Shown: positions 34,395 to 43,026, counted from the first letter of the stretch. The stretch is 64,000 nt of DNA from Chthoniobacteraceae bacterium (GCA_947449735.1 CANFTB010000014.1:22958-86957); one strand, 5' to 3'. Numbers and translations are program-made. The notes: generated from the letters alone by a model not told the origin.

Positions 34395-37283
34395 CTACTG
34401 TCCGGACGAGGCAGAGTATGGAAATTCATCCTCTGCCAGCATGCGCTCCTTGGGTTTCTCTCCAAGTTCCACGTCGAGCGAACCGCCGTTGACGATGTCA
34501 CTGTGACTAATCCACGTCTTGGTGTGCTCCCGGGCGTTGAGGCTGCGCTTTTGAACAAAAACCGTTTTGCCGCCATTGTTGCCGCCATTGTGGGGTGCAG
34601 AGATGACAAAGGATTTACCGTTTGGGAAACGCATGGTCGCCTTGCGCACCACGGGGCTGGTGAGGACATAGCTAGGATGGCCCGGTGTCAGGGGATAGAA
34701 CCCCAGTGCGGAGAGCAGATACCAAGCGGAGGACGAACCGTTGTCTTCGTCGCCAGGGTAACCGTGCTGCGGCTCTGATCCGTAAAGTTCGGCACAGGCT
34801 TTGCGCGTCCAACCTTCCATTTTCCACGGCTGTCCGGCCGCGGCATACAGGTAGGGAAGGTGAAAGCTCGGTTGGTTGTTTTGCGCCCACTGCCCGAATT
34901 TAATAGCCTCCATTTCCCTCATCTCGTGGATCACTCCGCCGTGATCGCCGAGATGGAACACGGGCCGTTGGTCGAACAGCTTGTCGAGTTTGGACGCCAG
35001 CGCTGCCCTGCCACCGAGCAACCTTGACAGGCCTTCTGCATCATGTTGCACCGCCCAACTGCCCTGCCACGGGCTGCATTCGCAGAACCCGCGGCCCCAC
35101 GCGAATTCATCCACGTCGCCATCCCACGAGCCATCGGCGTTCTTCGAGCGCATGAAACCAGCACTCGGATCCCAAAGATTCCGGTAGTTCTGGGCGCGCC
35201 GCATGAGAATGCCGTAGTCCTCCTCCCTGCCAAGTACCTTGGCCGCCTGGGCGACGCACCAGTCGTCATAAGCAAAGTCCAGCGTGGCAGAGACCCAGTC
35301 GCGGCTGGAATGGGCCGGCACGTAACCCAGCGCCAGATACTCCCTCATGCTGTTGCGACCGCCGCCGGAAGCATCGGTTCGGATGTCGAAGGCATCGCGG
35401 CGTATCGCTGCATACGCCGTGGGTACATCGAATCCCCGGATGCCTTTAACGATGGCATCCGCGATCATCGCATCAGTGTGCGTTCCCACCATGCCGCCCA
35501 CGCCGCCCGGGCTGGGCCACTGGGGCAGCCAGCCGCCTTCACGGTACGCGTTGCACCAGCCCTCGACGATTTCGCCCAGACGTTCCGGAAAGACGACCGA
35601 CAGGAACGGAAACTGCGTGCGAAACGTATCCCACAAACCGCTGTCCACATAGGCAGGTCCGCCATGGACCTTCCCGTCAAACGGGCTGTAGTGGACCGTC
35701 CTGCCCTCGGCGTCGACCTCGTGGAAGCGATGCGGAAACTTGAGCGCGCGGTAGAGACAGCTGTAGAAAGTCTTCATCTGCTCCGGCTCGGCTTCAATCT
35801 CGATGCGCCCCAGGTTTTCCTCCCACGCTGCCGCCGTGCGCGCCCGGACAGCGTCGAAACCGCCGCTGGTTTCATTCTGCAAATTCAGCAGCGCCTGCTC
35901 GATGCTGATGTGCGAGGTGGCGATGCGCACCTCGACCACGCGGTTGGAGCCGGTGTCGAATTCAACATAGCCGCCGATGCGCTCGCCGCTTGTGGGGCGG
36001 TCCGATTCATTTGCAGTGCCTCCGCTGAAGGTGCCGTGTCGCACGATGTCGCGATTCAGTTCGCCCACGAAGTACATCGCGTAATTTTGCGGCGCCGGAT
36101 TGGAATGAAACCGCGTGAAACCCTGAAACCGCCGTCCCACAATCTCCACAAAAGATTCGCCTGCGGGATCAATGACCAGCCGTCCTTCCTTTGAGCCTTC
36201 GTAGGCAATCCGCATGACTCCACAGCGTTCAGATGCCGTCAACTCGGCTGTTACGCCATAACGCGGCAACTTGATGCGCATGTAGTCCGGACGATAAGTG
36301 CCGGCCTTGGGATCATAGTCGGACGCCCGTTCGCCGGGGGCCACCACGAGCGGTCCGGTCTCGGGCATGAACAAAACATTGCCATAGTCGCCCATGAAGG
36401 GGCTGGGTTGATGCGTTGCGCGGAACCCGAGAAACTTGTGCACCTGCGGCCGGTAAAACCACCTTGTGTTGTTGTCGCCGTAGGTCTGCGGACACCAGTC
36501 GGTCATGCCCCACGGAGAGCCCACTAGCGGCAGAGTGTTGCCGTGGCTGAACTTCTCCTCCGAGTCTGAGCCTTGCAGGATGTTGACAAACCGCAGCATG
36601 CCGGGCGCATTCGGCTCCGGCTCCGCCACCACGGGTTCCATCGCAAGGGATCCAAATTTCGCATTCACATGATTCGCCTGAATGCCGAACCGCCCGCTGG
36701 GGGGGATTTCGCCCCGTTCGAAGACATGTGCGAAGAGAAGTACTTCGTTGCGATAGGCGCGGACGGAGGTTCCGACGATGCGGAGTGCCAGCTTTTCCGG
36801 CGCCTCTTGCGGAACAGCCACACGTCCCACAACCTTGACCCTTCCGTCGCGCACCGTTGAAAGTTCAATCCAGCCGCCCCTGCGTCCGAACTGGAGACCA
36901 TTGCCCTCATCCTTTGCGCGGACCAGCAGGTTGTAAACGTCGCCATCCCGCGTGGTTTTCTCCAGCACAATCCTGGCGTCCCGGAGTGCCGGATCGCCCG
37001 CCAGGAGGATTGCGCCACTGCCTGAGCCTCGCTCGTTGCCGCCCCCCGGAGCGGCGGCCATCACCACCACCTGTCGGTCCTTCCTCACCCAGGCGCCCTT
37101 GAGCTCCGTGCAGGTTAGCGAGCCGCTTGTGAAGTTTGCAGTGAACGCCCCGGCGTCCATTCCGCGGGCCGGCTCTGCCTCGAGCGGGAGAGATGCGGCT
37201 GCCAGCAGCAAGACGGCAATGTGTGCCAGCATGCATTGCATCTCTCGGACGCTGAATTTCGGAAAAAAGGGGCTGGATCGCAT
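34395..37283 (-). CDS. Glycoside hydrolase family 92 (alpha-mannosidase-like), exported
   Basis: About 962 residues from ATG at 37283. Signal peptide MLAHIAVLLLAAASLPLEAE, an N-terminal beta-sandwich region that carries a laminin-G/LamG-like start (to about residue 230), then the GH92 core: VNILQGSDSEEKFSHGNTLP, GMTDWCPQTYGDNN, HYSPFDGKVHGGPAYVDSGL, WDTFRTQFPFLSVVFPE, and the catalytic-region motif GDEDNGSSSAWYLLSALGFY. GH92 enzymes are calcium-dependent exo-alpha-mannosidases; linkage cannot be predicted. Met codons at 37241 or further upstream are alternative starts. It is the only intact gene between the tRNA-Arg direct repeats, and therefore the probable cargo. Confidence 0.92.
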   Translation of the reverse strand: MRSSPFFPKFSVREMQCMLAHIAVLLLAAASLPLEAEPARGMDAGAFTANFTSGSLTCTELKGAWVRKDRQVVVMAAAPGGGNERGSGSGAILLAGDPALRDARIVLEKTTRDGDVYNLLVRAKDEGNGLQFGRRGGWIELSTVRDGRVKVVGRVAVPQEAPEKLALRIVGTSVRAYRNEVLLFAHVFERGEIPPSGRFGIQANHVNAKFGSLAMEPVVAEPEPNAPGMLRFVNILQGSDSEEKFSHGNTLPLVGSPWGMTDWCPQTYGDNNTRWFYRPQVHKFLGFRATHQPSPFMGDYGNVLFMPETGPLVVAPGERASDYDPKAGTYRPDYMRIKLPRYGVTAELTASERCGVMRIAYEGSKEGRLVIDPAGESFVEIVGRRFQGFTRFHSNPAPQNYAMYFVGELNRDIVRHGTFSGGTANESDRPTSGERIGGYVEFDTGSNRVVEVRIATSHISIEQALLNLQNETSGGFDAVRARTAAAWEENLGRIEIEAEPEQMKTFYSCLYRALKFPHRFHEVDAEGRTVHYSPFDGKVHGGPAYVDSGLWDTFRTQFPFLSVVFPERLGEIVEGWCNAYREGGWLPQWPSPGGVGGMVGTHTDAMIADAIVKGIRGFDVPTAYAAIRRDAFDIRTDASGGGRNSMREYLALGYVPAHSSRDWVSATLDFAYDDWCVAQAAKVLGREEDYGILMRRAQNYRNLWDPSAGFMRSKNADGSWDGDVDEFAWGRGFCECSPWQGSWAVQHDAEGLSRLLGGRAALASKLDKLFDQRPVFHLGDHGGVIHEMREMEAIKFGQWAQNNQPSFHLPYLYAAAGQPWKMEGWTRKACAELYGSEPQHGYPGDEDNGSSSAWYLLSALGFYPLTPGHPSYVLTSPVVRKATMRFPNGKSFVISAPHNGGNNGGKTVFVQKRSLNAREHTKTWISHSDIVNGGSLDVELGEKPKERMLAEDEFPYSASSGQ

Positions 37284-37593
37284 GAGTTTCGTTGGGGGTG
37301 GCAGCCGCTTTGACGCTGACGGCGTTAAACGCAACAACTCCAGCCAAACCAACTGGTATTGCAAATTCAAAAAACGACGCCACAGACCCAGGGATGCGAA
37401 CGGGCAGATTTCGCGCAGCCGGTCGGCGGTGGCCGAGTTTAAGCGGATGACTGGCTATCCGCATGGGCGGCCCGGTTACGTGGTCGACCACATTGTGCCG
37501 CTGGCGCTGGGCGGGGCGGACCCGCCGGCCAACATGCAGTGGCAGACGGTGGAGGCAGCGAAGGATAAGGACCGCTGGGAGCTTATTGAGTAG
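37282..37593 (+). pseudogene. HNH endonuclease fragment, N-terminus lost
   Basis: 103 codons. The last 65 residues (RDANGQISRSRSAVAEFKRM, then TGYPHGRPGYVVDHIVPLAL and GGADPPANMQWQTVEAAKDKD) match the C-terminal core of small secreted HNH nucleases, with the DH..N..W metal-finger residues kept. The first 35 residues do not resemble the family; its usual signal peptide and the closing Cys are missing. It overlaps the 5' end of the GH92 gene on the opposite strand. Could be a working short protein, but a 5'-truncated remnant fits better. Confidence 0.6.
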
Positions 37594-37996
37594 GGAGCGG
37601 TTTGCCCTGCTTGATCAGTTCAGCGTAGGTGACGCTCAGTTTTTGAGCTTCGGCGATCTGTTCGCTGGTCATTTTTTTCTCCAGGCTCGAAAGTTTTTCC
37701 CGAAAACTTTCAGCCTGTGGCGATGACGAGGCAATACTAAGCCAGAGTTGAGCTTGAACGTAATTCTTTGGGACACCGCGTCCTTCCTCATAGCTTATAA
37801 CAAACCAAAAGAGGCTCAGATTATCTCCTGAACTTGCTCCTTTTTGCCACCATTCAAGAGCTCTTCTCTCGTCTTTTGTAACTCCGAAACCCTTAGAATA
37901 AGCCTCCCCGAGAGAGGCATATGACAATATAAATCTTTGCTCCGCCGCTTTCTGATACCACTCAAAGGCTTTACCTGCATCTTTTTGAACAGCTCT
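37583..37996 (-). pseudogene. Sel1-repeat protein, 5'-truncated
   Basis: The frame is open from 37996 to 37583 (138 codons) and encodes Sel1/TPR-like repeats: GKAFEWYQKAAEQRFILSYA, SLGEAYSKGFGVTKDERRAL, EWWQKGASSGD, SYEEGRGVPKNYVQAQLWLS. There is no ATG before the first repeat; a TTG at 37927 would begin in mid-repeat. A TAA at 37997-37999 closes the frame where the neighbouring recombinase fragment ends, so the 5' part was probably lost in a rearrangement. Confidence 0.65.
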
Positions 37997-37997
37997 T

Positions 37998-38386
37998 TAG
38001 CGCGGTGGGTCTAAGGCCCCGAGAAATTTTGTAGGTTTGAAATGCCTGAAACGCCTCACCGAGGGATTTCGGCCGTTTAGTCTCAAGGTGGTTGGCGAGC
38101 GCTTTGTTTAAAATCTCGTAAGGGCAGAGGCCTAGTGACTCAAGTTTCGCCATAACGCTAGGGGGCAGGTTTGGGGCGGTGGACACGGTATCGGCGAGGA
38201 GTGCGGCGATCTCCTCGGCTTTGCCAAGCGCCTTGGCGCGGTCTTTGAACTTATACTGACCGCTCTTTTACCCGGATAATCGTGCTGGCGTGCGTCGACT
38301 AGAAAAGTATCGGTCGAGGGGCGGTAATCGACTGTTGGGAAATCGAAGCGGGTGCGGTTGGGAGTGGAGTCGTCTTGCACTCTCAC
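37998..38386 (-). pseudogene. Frameshifted N-terminal fragment of a tyrosine-recombinase-like protein
   Basis: Two frames joined by one shift near 38265. The first reads DDSTPNRTRFDFPTVDYRPS then TDTFLVDARQHDYPGK; the second, preceded by an in-frame TAA, reads YKFKDRAKALGKAEEIAALL, ILNKALANHLETKRP and SLGEAFQAFQTYKISRGLRP. A short beta-rich N-terminus, a linker and a helical core-binding (SAM-like) segment ending near GLRP are what phage-type integrases look like; the catalytic domain is missing. It reads away from the tRNA-Arg repeat at 38458, the usual position of an integrase. The assignment is by pattern only. Confidence 0.55.
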
Positions 38387-38457
38387 CTATCGTACGTGAC
38401 GGCCCGGTGCGCTGGGAGGTTTGTGACTTTTCTCTCCATTTACTCTGGAAACGCGGA

Positions 38458-38572
38458 GCCCTCCGAACGCAGAGGTTATGGGTTCGCCCCCCGTCGAGTG
38501 CACCATCCTGATCAGGGTGGAAGTCGCTGAAAACAAACAGTTAAGCGAAGGGGTGGCGGTTTGCGCCAAAGT
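38458..38572 (+). repeat. Duplicate of tRNA-Arg 3' half and flank (candidate attR)
   Basis: 38458-38505 repeats the tRNA-Arg gene from the anticodon loop to the CCA with two differences in 48 bases, both breaking tRNA pairing or the T loop, so this is not a tRNA gene. It continues with a hairpin of different sequence (CCTGATCAGG core), then CGCTGAAAACAAACAGTTAAG, and ends with GCGCCAAAGT at 38563-38572, where the ROK gene's stop codon begins. Same orientation as the intact tRNA. Confidence 0.8.
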
Positions 38573-39516
38573 CACGTCCGTGCGTTCAGAGCAAGCGCAG
38601 CGCAACCGATGGCGCCCGCGTCGTTGCCCAGTGTCGCCGGGACGATGCGCAGATGTCGGTTCATCACGGGGGACGTCCTGCTTTTGAGGGAACGTTCAAT
38701 GTGCGGGAACAGGACTTCCGCCGCCTTTGCAACGCCTCCGCCCACGACGATCACGTCGGGGTTCAACAGCCACACGATGTTGGCAAAAGCAGCGCCGAGT
38801 TCGGTGCCGACGGCTTCCCAGATTCCGGTGGCCACGGCGCATCCCGAAAGCGCCGCGTCATGCAGGTCCTTCGGCGTGCATTCCGCGGACGGTGCGGACT
38901 TTCCCGCGGCCGCGTAGGCGGTGAGTGCGCGGGTGCTGATTTGGTGGTTTCCCACGTAGGCTTCCAGGCACCCTAGGTTTCCGTAGGGGCCGCTGATGCC
39001 GCGGTAGTCGATGCTCGTGTGGCCGATTTCGCCCGCGGCAAGCTGTGAGCCCCGGTAAAGCTGGCCCTCCAAAATGAGACCGCCGCCTACTCCCGTGCCA
39101 AGGGTTACGCAGATGGCGTTTCGAGTATTGGCAGCCGCTCCGTAGAGCCACTCCCCGTAAGCCATGGCGTTGGCGTCGTTCTCCAGAATCACGGGCACCT
39201 TGAGCCGCTCCGATAAAATGGCGGACACCGGAACCTCGTCCCAGCCCGGGACGTTGGAGAGCCCATGCACAATTCCGTGTAGGCTGTCGACGAATCCGGG
39301 GAGACCGATACCGACCGGCACCAAGCCGGGCAACCCGGTGCACAGGGAGCGGATGGCCGACTCCATGGCTGCGAGGCTTTCGGCCGCAGTGTGTCCCTGG
39401 GGGTTGATGGGGTCGCCGTGCTGAAGAATGTGAGCGCCTTGGACGAGTGCGGGCTTAATGCTGGTACCGCCGAAATCGATGCCGATGGCGCAGGGAATGG
39501 GTGCAGAGTGTGACAC
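38572..39516 (-). CDS. ROK family sugar kinase (glucokinase-like)
   Basis: About 314 residues from a GTG at 39516, just after the coaX stop. ATP-binding opening AIGIDFGGTSIKPALVQ, sugar-site segments GIGLPGFVDSLHGIVHGLSN and VILENDANAMAYGEWL, and TLGTGVGGGLILEGQLYRG are typical of ROK kinases. The usual zinc motif CxCGxxGCxE is reduced to YGNLGCLEAYVG, so the zinc site is incomplete, as in some sugar kinases of the family. Glucose is the likeliest substrate. The stop lies exactly at the end of the tRNA-Arg flank duplicate, though the C-terminus (GNDAGAIGCAALAL) looks complete. Confidence 0.9.
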   Translation of the reverse strand: MSHSAPIPCAIGIDFGGTSIKPALVQGAHILQHGDPINPQGHTAAESLAAMESAIRSLCTGLPGLVPVGIGLPGFVDSLHGIVHGLSNVPGWDEVPVSAILSERLKVPVILENDANAMAYGEWLYGAAANTRNAICVTLGTGVGGGLILEGQLYRGSQLAAGEIGHTSIDYRGISGPYGNLGCLEAYVGNHQISTRALTAYAAAGKSAPSAECTPKDLHDAALSGCAVATGIWEAVGTELGAAFANIVWLLNPDVIVVGGGVAKAAEVLFPHIERSLKSRTSPVMNRHLRIVPATLGNDAGAIGCAALALNART

Positions 39517-39532
39517 GGGGCAGGGGATGGTT

Positions 39533-40285
39533 TTAAAGTGGTTTTTCAGTAAAATGTCGGGCTCCAATTAAGCGCAGCCCTTCCATCGTGAGTTTGGAGT
39601 GAACGCAGTCGATCTCAGGCAAACCCGCGGCGATGAGTTCAGCGTAACCGCCCGTCGCCACAACCTTGAACTTTCGAGCGCGCGGCATGGAAGCCCGGAT
39701 TTTGTGCAAAATCTCGCGCACCAATCCACGGTAACCGTAAACAGCCCCTGACAGCATGGCGTGCTTGGTCGACTTGCCGATGACGCCGGGCGGCTCCAGA
39801 AGGCTGATTTTCGGAAGGTTCGCCGTCCGGTGGTGCAGGTAATCGGTCATCGCTTCCAAACCGGGCGCGATGACGCCGCCAACGTAGTCGCCCCTGGCCG
39901 AGATGATATCGAAGGTCACGGCCGTACCGAAATCGACAACGACCGCCGGCGCATCGTACAACCCGGCGACTGCCGCGGCGTTCGCGAGCCGGTCGGCTCC
40001 AATGGAGGAGGGGTTCGGGTAGTCAATGCCGACGCCAAGGTCTGTTTTTGCGTTCACCTCCAGAAGCGGCTTTTTTGAAAGAACCTTTTTCAGAAGGGCG
40101 TTCTTCACAGGCACCACCGAGCAGAGGATGACGGCTTCGAAATTCCATCCCTTTAGAGCCTTGCGGACGCCCGCCGCGCTCAGGGTGCGGGTCGGCAGGC
40201 GCTGCACACGCCCCACCGCATCGCGGCTCGAAAGGGCGAATTTTGTGAAGGAGTTGCTGTTGTCGATGAGAAGAAACGCGGCCAT
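39533..40285 (-). CDS. coaX: Type III pantothenate kinase
   Basis: About 250 residues. AAFLLIDNSNSFTKFAL is the phosphate-binding opening of CoaX, followed by VILCSVVPVKNALL, GVGIDYPNPSSIGADRLANA, VVVDFGTAVTFDII and YVGGVIAPGLEAM. CoaX phosphorylates pantothenate, the first step of coenzyme A synthesis, and is feedback-insensitive. Start at 40285; 14 bases separate the stop from the ROK GTG, so the two form a short operon. Confidence 0.94.
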   Translation of the reverse strand: MAAFLLIDNSNSFTKFALSSRDAVGRVQRLPTRTLSAAGVRKALKGWNFEAVILCSVVPVKNALLKKVLSKKPLLEVNAKTDLGVGIDYPNPSSIGADRLANAAAVAGLYDAPAVVVDFGTAVTFDIISARGDYVGGVIAPGLEAMTDYLHHRTANLPKISLLEPPGVIGKSTKHAMLSGAVYGYRGLVREILHKIRASMPRARKFKVVATGGYAELIAAGLPEIDCVHSKLTMEGLRLIGARHFTEKPL

Positions 40286-40436
40286 GGGGAATGGGTGATG
40301 AGTCGGGAACGGGCGAGTCTGCATTTCCTAGTGGGGAGCTCAAGCTTTGGGGGCTTTCTGTTTTTGGCGAACAGAGCTTTTTTTAGGGTGCCGTCAGGAA
40401 GCGGGGGTAAAATTGACTGCCGTTCAAAAGAGTAAA

Positions 40437-40474
40437 GGCATCTCAAAACAAAACGCGGGGGAGATGCCATTTTT
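40437..40474. terminator. Isolated terminator-like hairpin
   Basis: GGCATCTC at 40437-40444 is inverted at 40461-40468 and followed by ATTTTT. No plus-strand gene precedes it, so it either ends an unseen small RNA, or works on the minus strand, where CCTTTACTCTTTT follows. The 40286-40571 interval holds nothing else recognisable. Confidence 0.5.
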
Positions 40475-40571
40475 CAATCGACCATTTGAGGCATAGTATG
40501 TCGAAAGAGAGAGTTACCCGAGTGAGAAAGGAACGCCTGAAAAACAAAGTCTGAAATTCAGGGATTTCGTG

Positions 40572-40600
40572 TTGACCAACACGTGGAGGTGGGCTTTCAT
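40572..40600 (+). promoter_or_regulatory. Promoter of tRNA-Asp
   Basis: TTGACC at 40572-40577, 17-base spacer, TTTCAT at 40595-40600. GACTCCT just downstream is complementary to AGGAGTC at the tRNA 5' end, giving a hairpin across the processing site. Confidence 0.6.
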
Positions 40601-40614
40601 GACTCCTCCTTTTA

Positions 40615-40688
40615 GGAGTCTTAGCTCAATTGGTTAGAGCGCCGCCCTGTCACGGCGGAGGTTGCGGGTTCGAGCCCCGTAGACTCCG
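40615..40688 (+). tRNA. tRNA-Asp (anticodon GTC)
   Basis: Acceptor GGAGTCT (40615-40621) pairs with AGACTCC (40681-40687); anticodon stem CCGCC/GGCGG encloses CTGTCAC; T arm GCGGG with TTCGAGC loop and CCCGT; discriminator G as expected for Asp. CCA is not encoded, in contrast to tRNA-Arg at 34.1 kb. Confidence 0.96.
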
Positions 40689-40795
40689 CTCCTTTTTTAA
40701 GGAGCAACCCACTGAAACCCAACGGTTATGGAAGTGGCTCTCGGAGGATAGGAAAAACGGGTTTACGCCAAAGTTTGGGGAGGGGTGTGTTGTAA
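40689..40795 (+). repeat. tRNA 3'-flank module, copy B
   Basis: GCTCCTT TTTT AAGGAGC (40688-40705) forms a perfect hairpin on the tRNA end. Then come CACTGAAACCCAACGGTTA and, at 40765-40795, the same 31-base element as at 34274-34304 (ACGCCAAAGTTTGGGG ... GTGTGTTGTAA). Beyond it the two loci share nothing. Confidence 0.7.
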
Positions 40796-40924
40796 GTTGA
40801 AGGTTGGTGCAGGTGGTTGATTCAGGGGGGAACAGGATTTCTATCCGCAGGCTGCGATGACTCTCTCTGGCGATAACTCACGCGGAGCAGTAGCTGGCGG
40901 TTTAAAAATCTAGGCCACTTGTGG

Positions 40925-42868
40925 TTAGCGCATCGAATCCGTTTGCGTCAGCACATCGGCAAATGGCACCTTGTCCAGCATGCCAAAGGCGCCGTTGCGC
41001 GTGAGTCGCTCGCGTGATGTGGCAGGGCTGGTTAAGCCGCAGAGAAATCGTGCAAGCTGTCGCGGCGTGCGCAGGGAGGCATGCCTCTCGTCCATCAGTT
41101 CGCGAATCGCCGCCACATCCTCCAGGCTGATTGCGGGCACCGGAGACTGAGGCAGCTCGCGTGGCGCCTCAGGGGCTACATTTTTCGCGCGCTCCAAGCA
41201 GCTGGTACAGGTGCCGCAGTCGTCGGGCATTTCCTCCCCGAAATAGCGCAGGAGCCAGCGCGTCAGACACCCGCGGTGCGCCGCCAGTTCGATCACCTGG
41301 CCAAGCCGCTCTACATCACGCGCTTCGCGCATGCTGAAGAGACGCTGCATCTGCGCGCTGATCTGCGCAGGGTCCCGCTTATCCCGGTCATCGCACAGGC
41401 GGTAGCGTTGGCGCGAGCCGCTGGGTTTGAGCTCGATCTCCCCCGCCTCCTGCAACCACGTGAGCGCTCTCAGGATCCGCTCACGCGGCTCCTCCAACTG
41501 CGCGGCGGCTTCATCAGGGTTCAGTGTCGTCCATTTCGAACCTCGTTTGCCCGCCGAGAGAAGCCGTCGCAAAAAAGCCTGACGGTCCGGTGGATGTCCC
41601 GTCAATACACGTGCTTCGGGTTGAAGGAGGCGGAATTGGTAGCTCGAATAAAATGACCCCAGCGGACGAACCACGCCATTCAGCTCCAGATTCGTCAGCA
41701 CCGTCTCGATCACCAGCGGGCGGATGTCCGTGGATTGCGACAGTTCATACAGTGAGAAGTCAAACTCTTGCCCCTGGCGTAACAAATGGTCCACTAACTG
41801 CCGCAGCGCCTGGGAGGTCGGGGTGTCGCCAAAGGTGAAGTTCTCCAGCACAATGCAGTCATCGCCACAGGCCAGCATTTCACAAACCGACGGCTTTCCA
41901 TCGCGGCCTGCCCTGCCTGTTTCCTGCATGTAGTTTTCAAGGGTCTTTGGCAGATTGTAGTGGTACACCGCACGGATGTTCGCCTTGTCGATCCCCATCC
42001 CGAAGGCGATCGTGGCTACGATCACATCAAGGCTGTCCTTCATAAAGGAATCCTGCGCCGAGTGGCGGTGTTCGTCCTGCAGTCCAGCATGATAGGCTCG
42101 CGCGTTCACGCCATTGCGCTGCAGATGTGTCGCCACCTCTTCCGCGGTGTTTTGCAGCGTCACGTAGACGATGGCTGCACCCTTCCTCTTCAGCAGCACC
42201 TTGGTCAGATAATCCTTCCGTTTCTGCGCCGGGCAGGGAGTGATCCGGTAATGCAGATTGGCCCGGTGAAACGACGTCTGCACATGATCGCCATCCGCAA
42301 TGTTGAACGCCTTGCGGATATCCCGCCCCACGTCCGGAGTGGCGGTAGCCGTCAGGGCCAGCACCGGACGAATGCCCAACTCGCGCGCCACAAGGGCCAG
42401 CCGCAGATATTCCGGGCGGAAATTGTGCCCCCACTCTGAGATGCAGTGCGCCTCATCCACCGCCATCATGGCTATCTTCACGCGTTTCAGCCGCTCGATG
42501 AAGTTCTCATTCATCAGCCGCTCGGGCGCGATGTATAACAGCTTCAAGGCTCCGGATTTCATGCCGTCAAACACCCGTTGCGATTCCTCAAGCGACAGGG
42601 ACGAATCCAACCGCGCTGCCGGAATGCCGCGTGCGTGCAGTGCCTCCACCTGGTCTTTCATCAGAGCGATGAGGGGTGAGATGACCAGAGTCACCCCGTC
42701 CATCAACAGCGCCGGGAGCTGGTAACATAGCGACTTCCCCGCACTCGTCGGAAACAGAGCCAGCGCACTCCGCCCCGCCAGCAACGACTGCATCACCTGC
42801 TCCTGCCCCGGGCGAAATGCCGCGTGGCCAAAGCGCTTCTTCAAGGTGGCGTGGAGATCTGCTTGCAT
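40925..42868 (-). CDS. recQ: ATP-dependent DNA helicase RecQ
   Basis: 647 residues. Helicase core: FRPGQEQVMQSLLAGRSALA, Walker A as FPTSAGKSLCYQLPA, DEAH in MMAVDEAHCISEWGHNFRPE, VATIAFGMGIDKANIRAVYH and the Arg finger QETGRAGRDGKPS. The RecQ-Ct zinc site is seen as the Cys set around MPDDCGTCTSCLER. No HRDC domain is apparent at the C-terminus, whose last 60 residues are instead a short helical segment. It unwinds 3' to 5' in recombination and repair. Located just past the tRNA-Asp flank module at the start of an accessory region, so it may be an acquired paralogue. Confidence 0.93.
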   Translation of the reverse strand: MQADLHATLKKRFGHAAFRPGQEQVMQSLLAGRSALALFPTSAGKSLCYQLPALLMDGVTLVISPLIALMKDQVEALHARGIPAARLDSSLSLEESQRVFDGMKSGALKLLYIAPERLMNENFIERLKRVKIAMMAVDEAHCISEWGHNFRPEYLRLALVARELGIRPVLALTATATPDVGRDIRKAFNIADGDHVQTSFHRANLHYRITPCPAQKRKDYLTKVLLKRKGAAIVYVTLQNTAEEVATHLQRNGVNARAYHAGLQDEHRHSAQDSFMKDSLDVIVATIAFGMGIDKANIRAVYHYNLPKTLENYMQETGRAGRDGKPSVCEMLACGDDCIVLENFTFGDTPTSQALRQLVDHLLRQGQEFDFSLYELSQSTDIRPLVIETVLTNLELNGVVRPLGSFYSSYQFRLLQPEARVLTGHPPDRQAFLRRLLSAGKRGSKWTTLNPDEAAAQLEEPRERILRALTWLQEAGEIELKPSGSRQRYRLCDDRDKRDPAQISAQMQRLFSMREARDVERLGQVIELAAHRGCLTRWLLRYFGEEMPDDCGTCTSCLERAKNVAPEAPRELPQSPVPAISLEDVAAIRELMDERHASLRTPRQLARFLCGLTSPATSRERLTRNGAFGMLDKVPFADVLTQTDSMR

Positions 42869-43026
42869 CTACGTTTATGGCACAGCCGTGACAGGCTGAT
42901 GAGCATTTCCTGACCCTGTTCCCTGAGAACAAAAACTCCGCTCAAGTGTTGCACTTTGATTCGAACATGAGTGGTGCACTCTGAAGTGTTCAGCGACACG
43001 TTCGGCTCGCACATCCCTCAAGCTGC

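Noticed and set aside
38458..38505. Second tRNA-Arg gene
   Set aside because: Only the 3' half is present and its anticodon stem and T loop are mutated; it is a duplicate fragment.
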